In this document: positions 1-10,640 of the stretch, in pieces
Layout: each line of letters starts with the position of its first letter
Position numbering within the stretch: the first letter of the stretch is position 1
Source: Heliocidaris erythrogramma
Taxonomy: Eukaryota; Echinodermata; Echinoidea; Camarodonta; Echinometridae
Reading direction: 5' to 3'
Length of the DNA: 64,000 nucleotides
NCBI GenBank assembly: GCA_025617745.1
Contig: CM046855.1
Coordinates: 45,003,313-45,067,312 of the forward strand
Notes under the pieces: generated by a model
Seen by the model: only the letters and a program-made list of their open reading frames with translations
The model's database searches: none
Told to the model about the DNA's origin: nothing
Position numbers and translations under genes: made by a program

Positions 1-300
1 TCTTCATCATCATCATCCTCATCAATATTATCACCCTTATCATCATCGTCATCAATATAGAGGGTTCTCACGGCAACCATGCTGGAGGACATAACAATAA
101 AAAGCTGTGCATCAGACTATGAAAAGCCATTGTTGTCACGGTCTTGAGCACATGTTTTTATTATGTTCTCCAACATGGCTGCTTGCGGAAACCCTCTATT
201 ATCACCCTTATCATTACCATCACATATATCACCAATTATCATCATCGTCATCAACCATCATCGTGTCATCAGCATTACCAAATATCTATTGAATATGAGC
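1..300. repeat. ATC-type microsatellite, imperfect
   Basis: Two runs of imperfect (ATC)n/(ATT)n trinucleotides (about 1-60 and 196-275) separated by unique sequence. The overlapping short reading frames are His/Ser/Tyr-rich, as expected from translating the repeat, and carry no gene signal. Confidence 0.8.
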
Positions 301-797
301 CGAGAAGAATATGGTGTACGATACTTGCCATAATACAATTTTTGAACACAAATAAGAACGGGTGGAGGGTTTACGGATATTTGAATCCAAAATTAGTGGA
401 GAGAAAGAAAAGAAGAATGTAAGAAGATAGTTTTTCAATACTTAAGTCTTATGTTCTTAGTAGTCAATGTATGTTATTTGTAACAGGTGGCTTCGGTAGG
501 CCTCACTTTCAAAAGACAGGATTGGCATAGCAACAAGAGTTGAGTAGAGAGTAGAAGATTACCATCGATTTTTGTTCAGGTGTTTGGCTTTCAAGACTTT
601 TTTTGTAAGGACGTATTTTAGTTGGATATGTAATGTAAGCCAAATAAGCCATTCTCGCAATGCATTCAAATTTAATGCTTACCTCTTTGTCAAACGCCTA
701 GTAACGATCTATTACATCGACCTGTCGCAAGTATTTCGAATGTCAGAATGCATTAACTGTTCCTAGGTTGGGCAAGCCAAATTGTATGTCCGACCTA
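301..797. other. Non-coding, nothing recognised
   Basis: AT-rich sequence without a convincing reading frame, splice-site pair or repeat that I recognise. Confidence 0.5.
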
Positions 798-810
798 ACA
801 ACACCTAATA

Positions 811-981
811 ACTGGGCGTTGTGGCGTGCGCCTGTAATCCAGCTAACAGTGGAAGTTATAAACATATTCAGCGGACCCAGGTTCGAGACTGAATCACGTC
901 TTTCGGATGGTGACGTTAAAGGTCGTTCCCAGACGTAAATAATTATAACTGATTGATACACGTCTATAAAAACCCAATTAC
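811..981 (+). mobile_element. SINE with 7SL-like (Alu-domain-like) head
   Basis: The first 40 bases follow the 5' domain of 7SL RNA: GGGCG, then GTGGCGTGCGCCTGTAATCC and AGCTA. A box-B-like GGTTCGAGAC follows at about 883. The body has a CGGATGGTGACGTTAAAGG stretch like the central segment of several animal SINEs, and the element ends in an A-rich tail. It is flanked by a perfect 13-bp direct repeat, ACAACACCTAATA, at 798-810 and 982-994, which I read as the target-site duplication. About 171 bp long. The head assignment is by eye; a tRNA-derived head is the alternative. Confidence 0.65.
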
Positions 982-994
982 ACAACACCTAATA

Positions 995-1929
995 CATGAA
1001 TTTGTAAATCACATTCAGATTGTTGAGAAGGAATAGGTTTTTACAGGTGAGTGTAATAGTCTGTCACTAGGCAAACAGTGTATGAATTTGAATTCATTAT
1101 ACGAAAATGGCCTCTTGCTAAAGCCAGCTCGCTCTAAAACATGATTTTGGATAGAGAGGAGTGAACTTGCAGTAGCCTTTGTAGTTTAGGGGCGTTTTGA
1201 TGGTAGGGCAAGCAGCAGGGCGTGGTAAAGCCAAACCAGTGCCAAGGCTGATTGTTCCCATCTTCTGAGAAGCCATTTTGTAATTAATCTTTTATTTATG
1301 CTATATTTTAAAGAAACTCCGTGATGTCAAATAGGCCATGAGATGACCATTCACCTCTTCCCATCCTGGGTGAAGAGAATAAATCTTAGATGAATTGTTT
1401 TTTAAGGGTTACACATCACTAATAAAATCGTTATTGAAATGTACAATACAAACAAGATGTTATAAATAAAAGGTGATTTTGTATAAGCTGGTATAATCTT
1501 GGACATTTTTCTATAAAGCATTTCACTCCATGTTACATCCCACAATATAGCGTAAATCATCAGCGTAAAGGGCCATGGTTGAAGAGTCAGTGCATAAACA
1601 CTTCTTTCAAGAAGGAGCTTTTGCAAAGGGCTTTAGCCTTCTTTGCTTCAAAGGTAAAAAATTGCACACTTCCAGTGCTTTTTGTATGTAATGTAACTGA
1701 AACCTAGTATAATTTTGATTGCACGTTTCTGATTTTTGTCTATATCATCTGTGGTTTTGTTTTTGGTAAGGCTTGGGTGAAAAAGAGTTACACAGTATTC
1801 TAAAATGGGTCTAACATAATGTGTGAGAGATTGAGATTCTTTACTTGGATGCTAGTACATAATTTTCTCCATTAAGGCCTTACCTAAGAGAGAGAGACGC
1901 ATATTTTCGCTGTTTGAAAATCAGGTTGT
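995..1929. other. Non-coding, nothing recognised
   Basis: AT-rich. The 74-aa minus-strand frame at 1402-1626 has no recognisable features and no clear gene context. Confidence 0.5.
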
Positions 1930-2095
1930 GTATTAAGGGAATTAAGAATTCAGAATTAGACAATTAGCAAATCTCCTACAACAGAAATGGAACGGCAACA
2001 TTCGACGGAGGGAAACTGCCAATGCCAATATTTGAGCAATAATTTAATTATGATCTCCACCACCCTCCTGTCGCCCAAACTCACACTTCTAAAGT
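1930..2095 (+). pseudogene. Decayed copy of the array gene, 5' half
   Basis: Aligns by eye with the start of the array gene (see 14538-14861): the leader before the start codon, then the MEWQHSIEENCQCQYL segment, read here as MERQHSTEGNCQCQYLS from 1987. The position of the array start codon is changed and the frame runs into stops soon after QYL. The match fades after about 2095 at the region equivalent to SPKPLS. It is on the same strand as the array but 10 kb upstream, so it is an old dispersed relative rather than an array unit. Confidence 0.7.
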
Positions 2096-3199
2096 AATAA
2101 ATGGCACACGTAAACAAATGATTCTAAAAGTATTGTAATTATATCTTGACATTTTAAATTTTTATTATGTGTTTTGACTCTCGATAAGAAATTAAATAGG
2201 TAAAAACAATTCGTTCACTTCTCCATGATATGACAAAGTATTAAAAGAGTATATAATACAATATATCTGAACACAGTATCAATATTCTCAAAATATAGAT
2301 TATGATGTGCATGTAATAATTAACTTTTATTTATTATATTTATATCATATTATGTTATTATATTATATTTATATCATAAAAAGAGCTGTATAGAAACAAT
2401 GCCATCCTAAATAAAATACATCGCTTCTATTACCATAAGGAAATTTATGAATAAAACTTATCTAAGTCAACTTGACCATAATCCTTTTCATTGAATCACC
2501 TTTAAAAAGACAGGTTTTGTATAAATTGAAAAGAAACATGTTCATAAATCGTACCTATATATAGGCTCACATTCCATCAGTATGAATATACACACTGCAT
2601 TAATTAGGTATATAGGTATGAAGAGACATGTGATTCTTAAACTAACAGATAATTAGGTTCCCTCTGTCATAAATTGTTCGAGGTTTTCACAAATCTGCAG
2701 TACATTATTTTACAGCATTTTACAGAACTATCATGAATTCAATTGATTAAAATTTCTTGACATTTTATATATATTATTGATTATATACATCTTAAATTAC
2801 GGACATAACAAATATTTTTGAATAACACGTATCTCGAGGTCTCAAATGCTCGAATCAATTACTGCAGGGCAGCTGTGGTCACCATAGGACATATGGAGTG
2901 TGGCTCTGATGACCCTAGAAATTCTTATATAATAATTGCCCCCGAAAGAATTCTTGGATGCATTTCTCGCCTCTCTCACTCACAGATAATAAGCTACCAG
3001 AATAATATTGAGCTGACTGCCTGCTCAGAAACAACCCGTCCGACGTGTATAAAAGTCACAGGTACAGTGCAGAATACCTGACGCAGGGTGCGGTTCAATT
3101 CACCTCCTTCTTAGATCATTTCTATTTTTATTTTTAAAAATGTTCGAAAGCTGAAAAGAAATCAAAATATAATCCAGACTCTATTCAGAAATATACATG
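2096..3199. other. AT-rich non-coding
   Basis: Very AT-rich with short TA-rich runs near 2335-2380. The 87-aa frame at 2818-3081 begins with a non-ATG codon and has no recognised motif. Confidence 0.5.
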
Positions 3200-3480
3200 T
3201 ATATATTATAATATGTCCATTTATATAGTGCAGCTACTATACAAATATACTCTACTGCGCGTAATACAAAGTATCACATTATTACCCCGGCTTTAGCCGA
3301 GCCGCTTTGATAGGCGCCAAAGCATTCAAGGATTTTTTTTCCTACCGGGTACCCATTTACTGAACCTGGGTGGAGAGTGGCAAAAGTAGATGAACGGCGG
3401 GAACCATGTGATCCACAGTCCGGTGGCGTATCCTCTAGATTACGACACCTCTACGACACCTCTACTTACCAGCTTCCAAC
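3200..3480. repeat. Interspersed-repeat-like segment
   Basis: Contains a stretch with a CTACCGGGTACCCATTTACT motif, an internal small inverted repeat (GGCTTTAGCC near 3290) and a piece (TATAGTGCAGCTACTAT, about 3224) that recurs in diverged form at about 9307. The general look resembles short interspersed repeats seen in marine invertebrates, but the family is not identified. Confidence 0.4.
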
Positions 3481-3845
3481 ATACATAAATATATATTATT
3501 CTTTTCCTCAAAAAGTAAAGTCTATCAATGTAAAATTGAGTGCTTTTCGTTATTTTATTAGGAACAAATAAAAGGCCATAATCATTGCCTGAAAATTAGT
3601 TACCTAATTAACTTCTTAAATGAAGTCGCTTCTACTCAAAAGTCAGCCGCAACATTCTCCTTACCTTATGGCTTCTACATGTTACGGAGGACTCTGCCAT
3701 TAGCAACCTCATCTGTGTTTATCGCTAACAAGGGCTCGTGATCGACCTCGGGTACCAGACCACTGCCAGACATTTTCGCTTGTTGAGTAGTTACGTGCGC
3801 CGGGAAGTAACTTCCTGCTAGCAATTGCTGCAGAAAAACCTTTTA
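3481..3845. other. Non-coding, nothing recognised
   Basis: No supported gene. It borders the 3' side of the Ty3/gypsy relic and may contain undetected remains of it. Confidence 0.4.
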
Positions 3846-6180
3846 CTACGATATCAGATGTGTTTTCGTCTCGGGTCTCCTAATTATTATATTACTCTCT
3901 AGAATGGCTCCTATCTTGTCACCGTTTGACTTCAGAATTCCTTTCATGACCTGATGCCCAAGAAAATCAATCCTCTCGAACGCGGTGTACCACTTGCTGG
4001 GCGTCGCCTTCAAGTTCGCTGTCCTTAGGAGCGTCAGCACTTCCTCTAGTATCTCAAGATGCTCCTCCCATGTTTCCGCATGAATTAGTATGTCGTCGAT
4101 AATGGTAGTCGCAGCAGAACCGATTACTCCCGTCTTTCTCCTTCATGAGAACGATCGGAGATGAATAGGGTGATGTTGACGGCTCGATGACCTTATACTC
4201 TGACGTCACTGTAACTTCTGAGAAGTCGTTGCAGCTGCTTCTTCTGAGGTTTAGTGATCGTCTCACCTATGGCGACGTCATCGACGGTTTGGGTCCGACG
4301 AAGGTTTGGTAGTCGAAAAGGATCTTCCTTTAGTACTCTATCATGGTCTACCATTTCATAATCGCCGTCTTCGATCACGCTACATCAAACGGGGTCGGTT
4401 GATCAGCTCCCGGTAGTTGACCCTCTTCCCGTCGATGATACTTCTTCAGTAGATTTGCGTGGAATGTCGTCTTCCCGGTGTCGACCCGATAGTCGAGCTT
4501 CCCCTACAACATCAACAATACGGAAAGGTCCTTTGTAATGCATTAGCAATTTCTTTTATGAACAGTCGGTGATAGTAGTAGTTCAAGGGAAATCCAACCT
4601 GAATGGCAAGTTGCTCTGAAAGAAGGAGAAATCAGAGAAGCAGATTGGTGAAGGTTTGAACAAAATCGAACAAGCAATAAGAAATTTATGCAATTTTGAA
4701 AGTTGTAATCACTCTACATATGGGAATTTCAAATTGACTGAATATGTACACTGTGATGTAATTGTGGACATGTCACTCTCCCATTTGCTCCAACACACAG
4801 AATGACTAAAATGCCACTTTTTCAAAATGTATTACTTTGTATGATCTTTTTTCTTTCATGAGGACCTATACCAATATGTTATCTCCAATATGTTTTGAGT
4901 ACTGCCCCGAGGGTAAAGGCTCTTCGGTGAAAACCGCAAATTATATTTTTCTGTACAACAAAGGGGAGAGTTGTCCGCAAGTATATGTATGTCACAACTG
5001 ACTCACCAAATTGCCAATTTGATTCGCATAGATGTAGTGATCTCATTTTTCAAACATACATAACTTTCTTATTCGTTGTCCAATTTATTTCAAACTTTCA
5101 CCATCCTGTTTTTCTTATTTTTCTGCTTTCGCACAAATTATCTTATTACCACGGTTGGATTGCCTTTTCATCACCCACCTTAAATTTTCGGTTTCTTGCC
5201 TTCTTGCTGTACTGAGTACGATACTTCTCGTGTGACTTTCGAAGTTCTCCACGTACAAGCTCACACTCTGCTGCAGATTTTCCTTGAGATCAATGACGTA
5301 CTGGTACGTTGACTTAGTCTCTGGTTCAGTGTGGTCATTGGTCCAGAGCTCCTTGAGTGGTCCTCGAACAACCCGACCATACCGCAGCTCGAATGGTGCG
5401 AAACCTGTGCTATCATGAGGAGTATCCCTGTATGCAAAAAGCAAAACATCAACATATATATCCCAGTCAGTAGGCCTTTCTTCACACATTTTCTTCAGCA
5501 TCTGCTTAAGAGTACCATTGAACCGTTCCACGAGGCCACGAAGCCGGATGGTACGGAGCAGTCGTATAATGACTTATTAACAACAAACGACTTACCTCAC
5601 GCACGAGGTCAGATGTGAACAGTGCGCCTCTATCTCTCAGCATCTCTCGTGACAGTCCCACCCGTGAAAAGATGTTCAGAAAAGCTTCAGCTACCGATGC
5701 CGTATCAATGTGCCAACGGACAACGGCCTCTGGATAATCTGGTAAGCCATCATCATAGGGGGTGCTGGAGGTGCTGTAGCTAAAAAGTAGTTAAAAAGAG
5801 ACCCCTTTGGTTTTTTTTTTTTTTTTGCTTGTCAGAAATTTTTGGAATAAAAAAAGAGACCCCAAAATGCTGGGGACCATTTTTTTTTTGCTCACAGCAC
5901 CCCCAGTAACAAAATCGTTCCCAGGTGCCAGCATCAAGGTGAGGATTTATCTGTAGCCCTTCTCAGTCACTGGTGCAATGGGTCCTACGATATCGACTGC
6001 GACTCGTCTGAATGGCTTGTCGATTAATGGAGGGGTTCCTAATGTAACTTTGCAGACTCTGCCCTTGGGTAGACATCACTGACAAACATCACACGAACGA
6101 CAGTACCGCTTTGCACATGAGTGAAGTCCCGGCCAGAAGAAGTTGCTCATCACCTTCTCTGTCATCTTGCTGACCCCGAG
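3846..6180 (-). mobile_element. Fossil Ty3/gypsy element, integrase before RT (Gmr1-like order)
   Basis: A minus-strand pol relic. In transcription order: an integrase zinc-binding end (CRSCDVCQ near 6085), integrase core including MERFNGTLKQMLKKMCEERP (about 5470-5531), the integrase C-terminus (LLMHYKGPFRI near 4540), a linker, then RT segments with EPSTSPYSSPIVLMKEKDGS (about 4140-4200) and FERIDFLGHQV (about 3950-3980). Integrase therefore lies upstream of RT, the order known for the Gmr1 branch and unlike most Ty3/gypsy elements. About 0.5 kb of unrelated sequence sits at about 4600-5110 and about 0.18 kb at about 5755-5930, both probably later insertions. The copy is old and broken in several places. 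LTRs, gag and protease were not found. Confidence 0.75.
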
Positions 6181-6224
6181 GTGTCTGCAGATTATCTAAA
6201 TAAATATTCATGAGGCATATTTTA

Positions 6225-7065
6225 GTTTTAAAATGGCATTTATCTTGTGACACCACCAAACAACATTTCCCAAATCTCTCCAAACACCACAGTTCAGACG
6301 TGAACTCACAGAAACTTTCAAACGCGGAAGAATCAATGGCATCATTGCAGCATTTTAGTGACAAGTTCCCTTACATCCTGGGTTCTTAATTATTTGTAAG
6401 GAGGGCAAGAAATATTCTTGAAATTACTTCGCGGACCACAGAGTATTATACATACATACATACATACATACATACATACAAAGACGTATGGGACTCACGA
6501 CTATATTAGCTTTCTGAGTTTTTTTATCAAGCGAGCGAAGCTTGCTCGTAAAAAGATTACACTTTAGAATTGTGATAATGTAATTTCGTCATCAACATGT
6601 GCTAATTTAGATAAGATATAAAAGTTACAAAGAGACCATTTCACTGCCAGAAAATGAGATGTGGGTGCCCAATGCAGGAATATTTTGATATTCTCGGGGA
6701 GAGGGCTGCTGCCACCATCCCCCGCCTCAAACGTTAATGCATACACACCCTCCTTATTTTTTCTTCGTTGGATTAAAAAACCCCACAACTGTAATACGTG
6801 GGATAAATATGCTATTTGCAAGCGAGCATAAAATTTGATACTTTTATTCATACCAATAATTAGGATGATATAATTTATCAATATAATACATAAAACAAGA
6901 TTCGTACTAAATATTTTTGGCGGGCCGCACGAAATCATTTAACGGGCCGCACTTTAAGAAGAGGGGCTTTACAGTGAAAACTAAATAGTCGACACTCCCC
7001 CGTAAACAATATCGACACTCCAAGGCCCAAGATCTGAGTTCAGACCTGGAAACATGAAGACTTCA
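6225..7065 (+). pseudogene. Decayed copy of the array gene, split by an insertion
   Basis: The part at 6225-6374 matches the middle of the array gene (SQKLSNAEESM, then QHFSDKF). The continuation (LYSEN...VDTPP, then a segment like TPQDLSSDLENLKISD) resumes at about 6963-7065. About 0.6 kb of unrelated sequence lies between, flanked by a similar CTTACA/CTTTACA at both edges, consistent with a target duplication. Several substitutions and stops show that the copy is not functional. Confidence 0.7.
6375..6962. mobile_element. About 0.6-kb insertion within a gene relic
   Basis: Sequence foreign to the array gene, with a (CATA)n microsatellite at about 6448-6482 and a GC-rich edge containing GGGCCGCAC near 6946. 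The family is unknown. It is called mobile only because it splits an otherwise collinear relic with a possible short target duplication. Confidence 0.4.
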
Positions 7066-7136
7066 GATAAATAACAGAATACACCGCGTACAAACATCCA
7101 AACAGTATGGAAGCTCAAAAGAGCCTGAGAATTAAG

Positions 7137-8296
7137 ACGAGATAAATCAGGACAAAAGGACAAGAAGACGAGAAGAGAATCTCGTCAGTTGGACTTGATT
7201 TGGCTGAGAAGATGAATAGATCAGATCGTGTATCTCGTTATGTCATACTCGATTTAGACGAGAAGATAGGGCACAATATCTCCCGAAGTCGACTTGATTT
7301 CGACGAGAAAATGAGAAAACATGATCATTGATCTCGTTAATTCGACTTGCTGAGAATGAAAAGACGAGAAGACGAGATAAAGGATCTTGTCAAGTCTTCT
7401 TCATCACACGAAAAGACGAGAAGATGAGATAGTGGATCTCGCCAAGTCGACTTGATTGCTACGAGAAGACGAAAATACAAGATCCCGGATCTAGTCAAGT
7501 CTACTTGACAAGCAAGGATCTTGTTTTCTCGTCTTCTCATCCCCATGAAGTCGACTTGACTAGATTCAGTATCTTGCCTTTTTCGTCTTCTCGTCTAAAT
7601 GAAGTCGACTTGACGAGATTCAGTATCCCGTTCTGTCGTCTTCTCATTCTCATGAAGTCGACTTGACGAGATTCAGCATCTTGTCTTTTTCGTCTTCTCG
7701 TCCTGATGAAGTCGACTTGATGAGATTCAGTATCTTGTTCTGTTGTCTTCTCATCCTCGTGAAGTCGACTTGACGAGATTCAGTATCCCGTTCTGTCGTC
7801 TTCTCATTCTCATGAGGTCGACTTGACGAGATTCAGTATCCCGTTCTGTCGTCTTCTCATCCTCATGAAGTCGACTTGACTAGATTCAGTATCTTGTCTT
7901 TCTTGTCTTCTCGTCTAAATGAAGTTGACTTGATGAGATACAGATCTTATTTTTTTCATCTTTTCCGCCAAGTTAAACCTATACCTATTCAATATTACTT
8001 TCTCTGTCCTATGTAATTTTCTTGTCTTGCTTGTATAATTATTATGTATGTTAATTTCTTACGCCCCTTGAGAATCCCTTGGGATGGATATGTGCGCATT
8101 ATAAATGATGCTATTATTATTATTATTTCAATATGGCATGAAAAAGAGATATTGAAATTTTGTAGTACCAAGAAATTATTATTATTATTATTATTATACG
8201 AGATCGAGGATCTCGTCTTATTAGATTCTCGCCTCGTCTTATTGCCATCTTGACTCGTTTCCTTGTAAGTTCTCGTCTCGTCTTCTTGTCTTCGCG
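7137..8296. repeat. GTCGAC-containing minisatellite in inverted halves
   Basis: Imperfect repeats of about 50-60 bp built on AAGTCGACTTGA, GAGATTCAGTATC and TCGTCTTCTCGTC. From about 7137 to 7500 the units read GACGAGAAGACGAGAT...CAAGTCGACTTG. From about 7510 to 7990 they read in the opposite orientation, so the block is a large imperfect inverted repeat centred near 7505. A short outlier cluster of the same words lies at 8198-8296, after about 200 bp of AT-rich sequence. Confidence 0.75.
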
Positions 8297-9127
8297 TCCT
8301 AAATTATTGGGCCCCTTTTAAGCTTCCGAAAAACAGGCTGCAAGTTTTTAGAAAAAATAAAATGTTCAAAACAGGCACCATTATTATGATTACGAGAAGT
8401 GAAAATAGCAAACACAACGAATTTCACATCTTGCAGTGCAATATAGACGACTACATGAAAAGCTCAATTATTTTTTTTTTCAAATGCTTGTAAGTTGTAA
8501 GTTTCTCAAAGAGTGAACATAAATAGAAATAAACGACATGCAGTCGTGCGAAATAAAAATTGCAAAACATAAAAAACCGGCTGCATCATTCATGATGAGC
8601 GCAATCATTAAAAATAGAACAAAAACGCAAAGTACCGGACCTCAATAGTTCATTAAATCGTGAAAACCTTGTTTGAAAGAATACAACAGTGAAGAGAACC
8701 TGTCAATTTATTATTGTAAGAGAAACTATACTAAGGAAGTGTCGCAACAGTCTACCGGAAAGAAGTGGTGAAAAGAAACTGCAGTTTCTGTCAAACTATA
8801 TACAATGTCAAGGCACAATGATTGAAGAAAACAATATATTGCACATAAACAGACCTGCGTAATACCAAGGAGGTACTACCTCCTTGTTAATACATTGTCA
8901 CTCTAGAATGCACACGAGGAATGCAATGAATAAAATACACAGCGTACTAACATCCCAACAGGCTACACGGTCAGAAACATTTAAAAAAATCATATGTTCA
9001 AAACCGGCAGATTTATTGTGAGTACGGCAAGTGAAAATAGCATGCTGATGCACAACGAATTTCAAACATTGCAGTGGAATGTAGACTAATAGGCTACATG
9101 AAGAGCTCTACAGTTCTTTTTTTACAG
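8297..9127. repeat. Diverged segmental repeat, copies 1 and 2
   Basis: A block near 8330-8470 (GTTCAAAACAGGCACC, then GAATTTCACATCTTGCAGTG) recurs diverged at about 8975-9115 and about 10065-10190. A second motif (AAACCTTGTTTGAAAGAATAC) recurs near 8660, 9465, 9790 and 10395. These words spread across 8.3-10.6 kb around relics of the array gene. No coding content was seen. Confidence 0.55.
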
Positions 9128-9285
9128 GCCTCCATGTTTCTCAAAAAGAGAATAGAGAGTCAATGGAATCATGGCAGCATTTTAGTAACGAGTTCTTTTA
9201 CAGTGAAAACTAAATAGTCGACATTCCCCATGAACAACATTTACACCCCAAGGAGTTCAGACCTGGAAAAGCTGAAGATTTAATA
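9128..9285 (+). pseudogene. Decayed copy of the array gene, 3' half
   Basis: Matches the second repeat and tail of the array gene: ESMESWQHFSNEFFY, then a stop and residues like VDIPHEQ, then a diverged end. It is collinear with 6290-7065 but without the 0.6-kb insertion. It has substitutions, a stop and small length changes, and is non-functional. Confidence 0.65.
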
Positions 9286-10640
9286 CTACTAATAATAAGA
9301 TTAATCTATACAGCGCAGCTACTATTTGAATATACTCTACTGGAGATGGAGACTCCTATATCAAGAAAACCTAAACTTCGATGATATGTACATTATTATG
9401 TTCATGAAAAAGCAGAAATACTGCACCTCAATATTTGATAAAAACATGAAGCGGGCCATGAAACCCTTATGTTCGAAAGAATGCAATCGATGAAGGAGAA
9501 TAGCCGAGAAAGTGTAGATTCGTAGTTCCGAATCTACGAGGCGTAGCCGAGTAGATTGGGAGTGGCGAATCTACACTTCCAAGGCTATTCTCTGATTTAA
9601 GCCATTGCGTACATTCGTAAAAATAATCTACACTTTATTGAATAGATTTATTGAATAGCAATGGTTTAATTGAAAAGAAACTTTTCAGTTACAGAAAGAC
9701 AAACCGTAGAACTACAGATGAATCTCCACAACGGAAGCAGAAGTACCAAGAGAACCTGCACCTCAATACGTGATAAGTCTCATGAAAACCTTATGTTTGA
9801 AAGAAAACAAACAGTGAAGAGAACCTGTCCATTAATTACCAAAAGACAAACTGTACAAATTTATTGTCACAACCAAAAAATCAGGAAAGAACATGTGAAA
9901 AGAAACTACAGTTTCTGTCAATTGTACTATGCCAAGGCACAAGGATTGAAGAAAATGATATTGCGAATAAACAGATTAAAGGCCTGCATAAAAACCCTGT
10001 CTCTGTAGACGTTTACAGTACAATAAATAAAATACACAGCTAGGGTACAAACATCTGAACAGCTGCAAGGTAAAAAAGGCACTATTTAACCAGCAGCATT
10101 ATGATCATGATCAATAAAAGAGCATGCGCATGAAATTTCACACCTTGCAGTATAGCATGTAGACGAATACACGGAGAGCTCTACAATGAATACAATGAAC
10201 AGAGCAAATTTCTCAACAGTTTATGAATACAATCTATTGTTTAGAAATTAGAAAAGCTGTAGGGCTGCAAGGACAAAACAGTTCAAAACAGCTTTGGGCA
10301 TAATTGATGAGAACTGCATATGGACATGCGTGTATAGACGAAGCAGAAGTACTAAGAGAACCTGCACTTCAATACTTGATAAGTCTTATGAAAACCTTAT
10401 GTTTGAAAGAATACAAACAATGAAGAGAACCTGCCCATTTATCAAAAGATAAACTGTACGAATTTATTGTCACAACTGTGTATAAAACAAAAACAGGAAA
10501 GAACCCGTGAAAAGAAACTACAGTTTCTATCAATCGTATTATTATTATAGAATGCCAAGGCACAATTATTGAAGAGAATGATCTTGCAAATAACCGGATA
10601 AAAGGCGCATAAAAATTGGCACTATATAGAATGTACAACA
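9286..10640. repeat. Diverged segmental repeat, copies 2-3, non-coding
   Basis: Carries further copies of the words described for 8297-9127 (for example AAACCTTATGTTTGAAAGAA near 9790 and 10390). The 112-aa frame at 9670-10008 lies entirely in this repeat, begins with a non-ATG codon and has no recognised motif. Confidence 0.5.
9496..9592. repeat. Imperfect hairpin, about 97 bp
   Basis: Outer arms GAGAATAGCC and GGCTATTCTC, inner arms GTGTAGATTCG and CGAATCTACAC, and a further CGAATCTACG/TAGATTCG pairing in the loop. It may be a small foldback element or an RNA hairpin. Confidence 0.7.
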
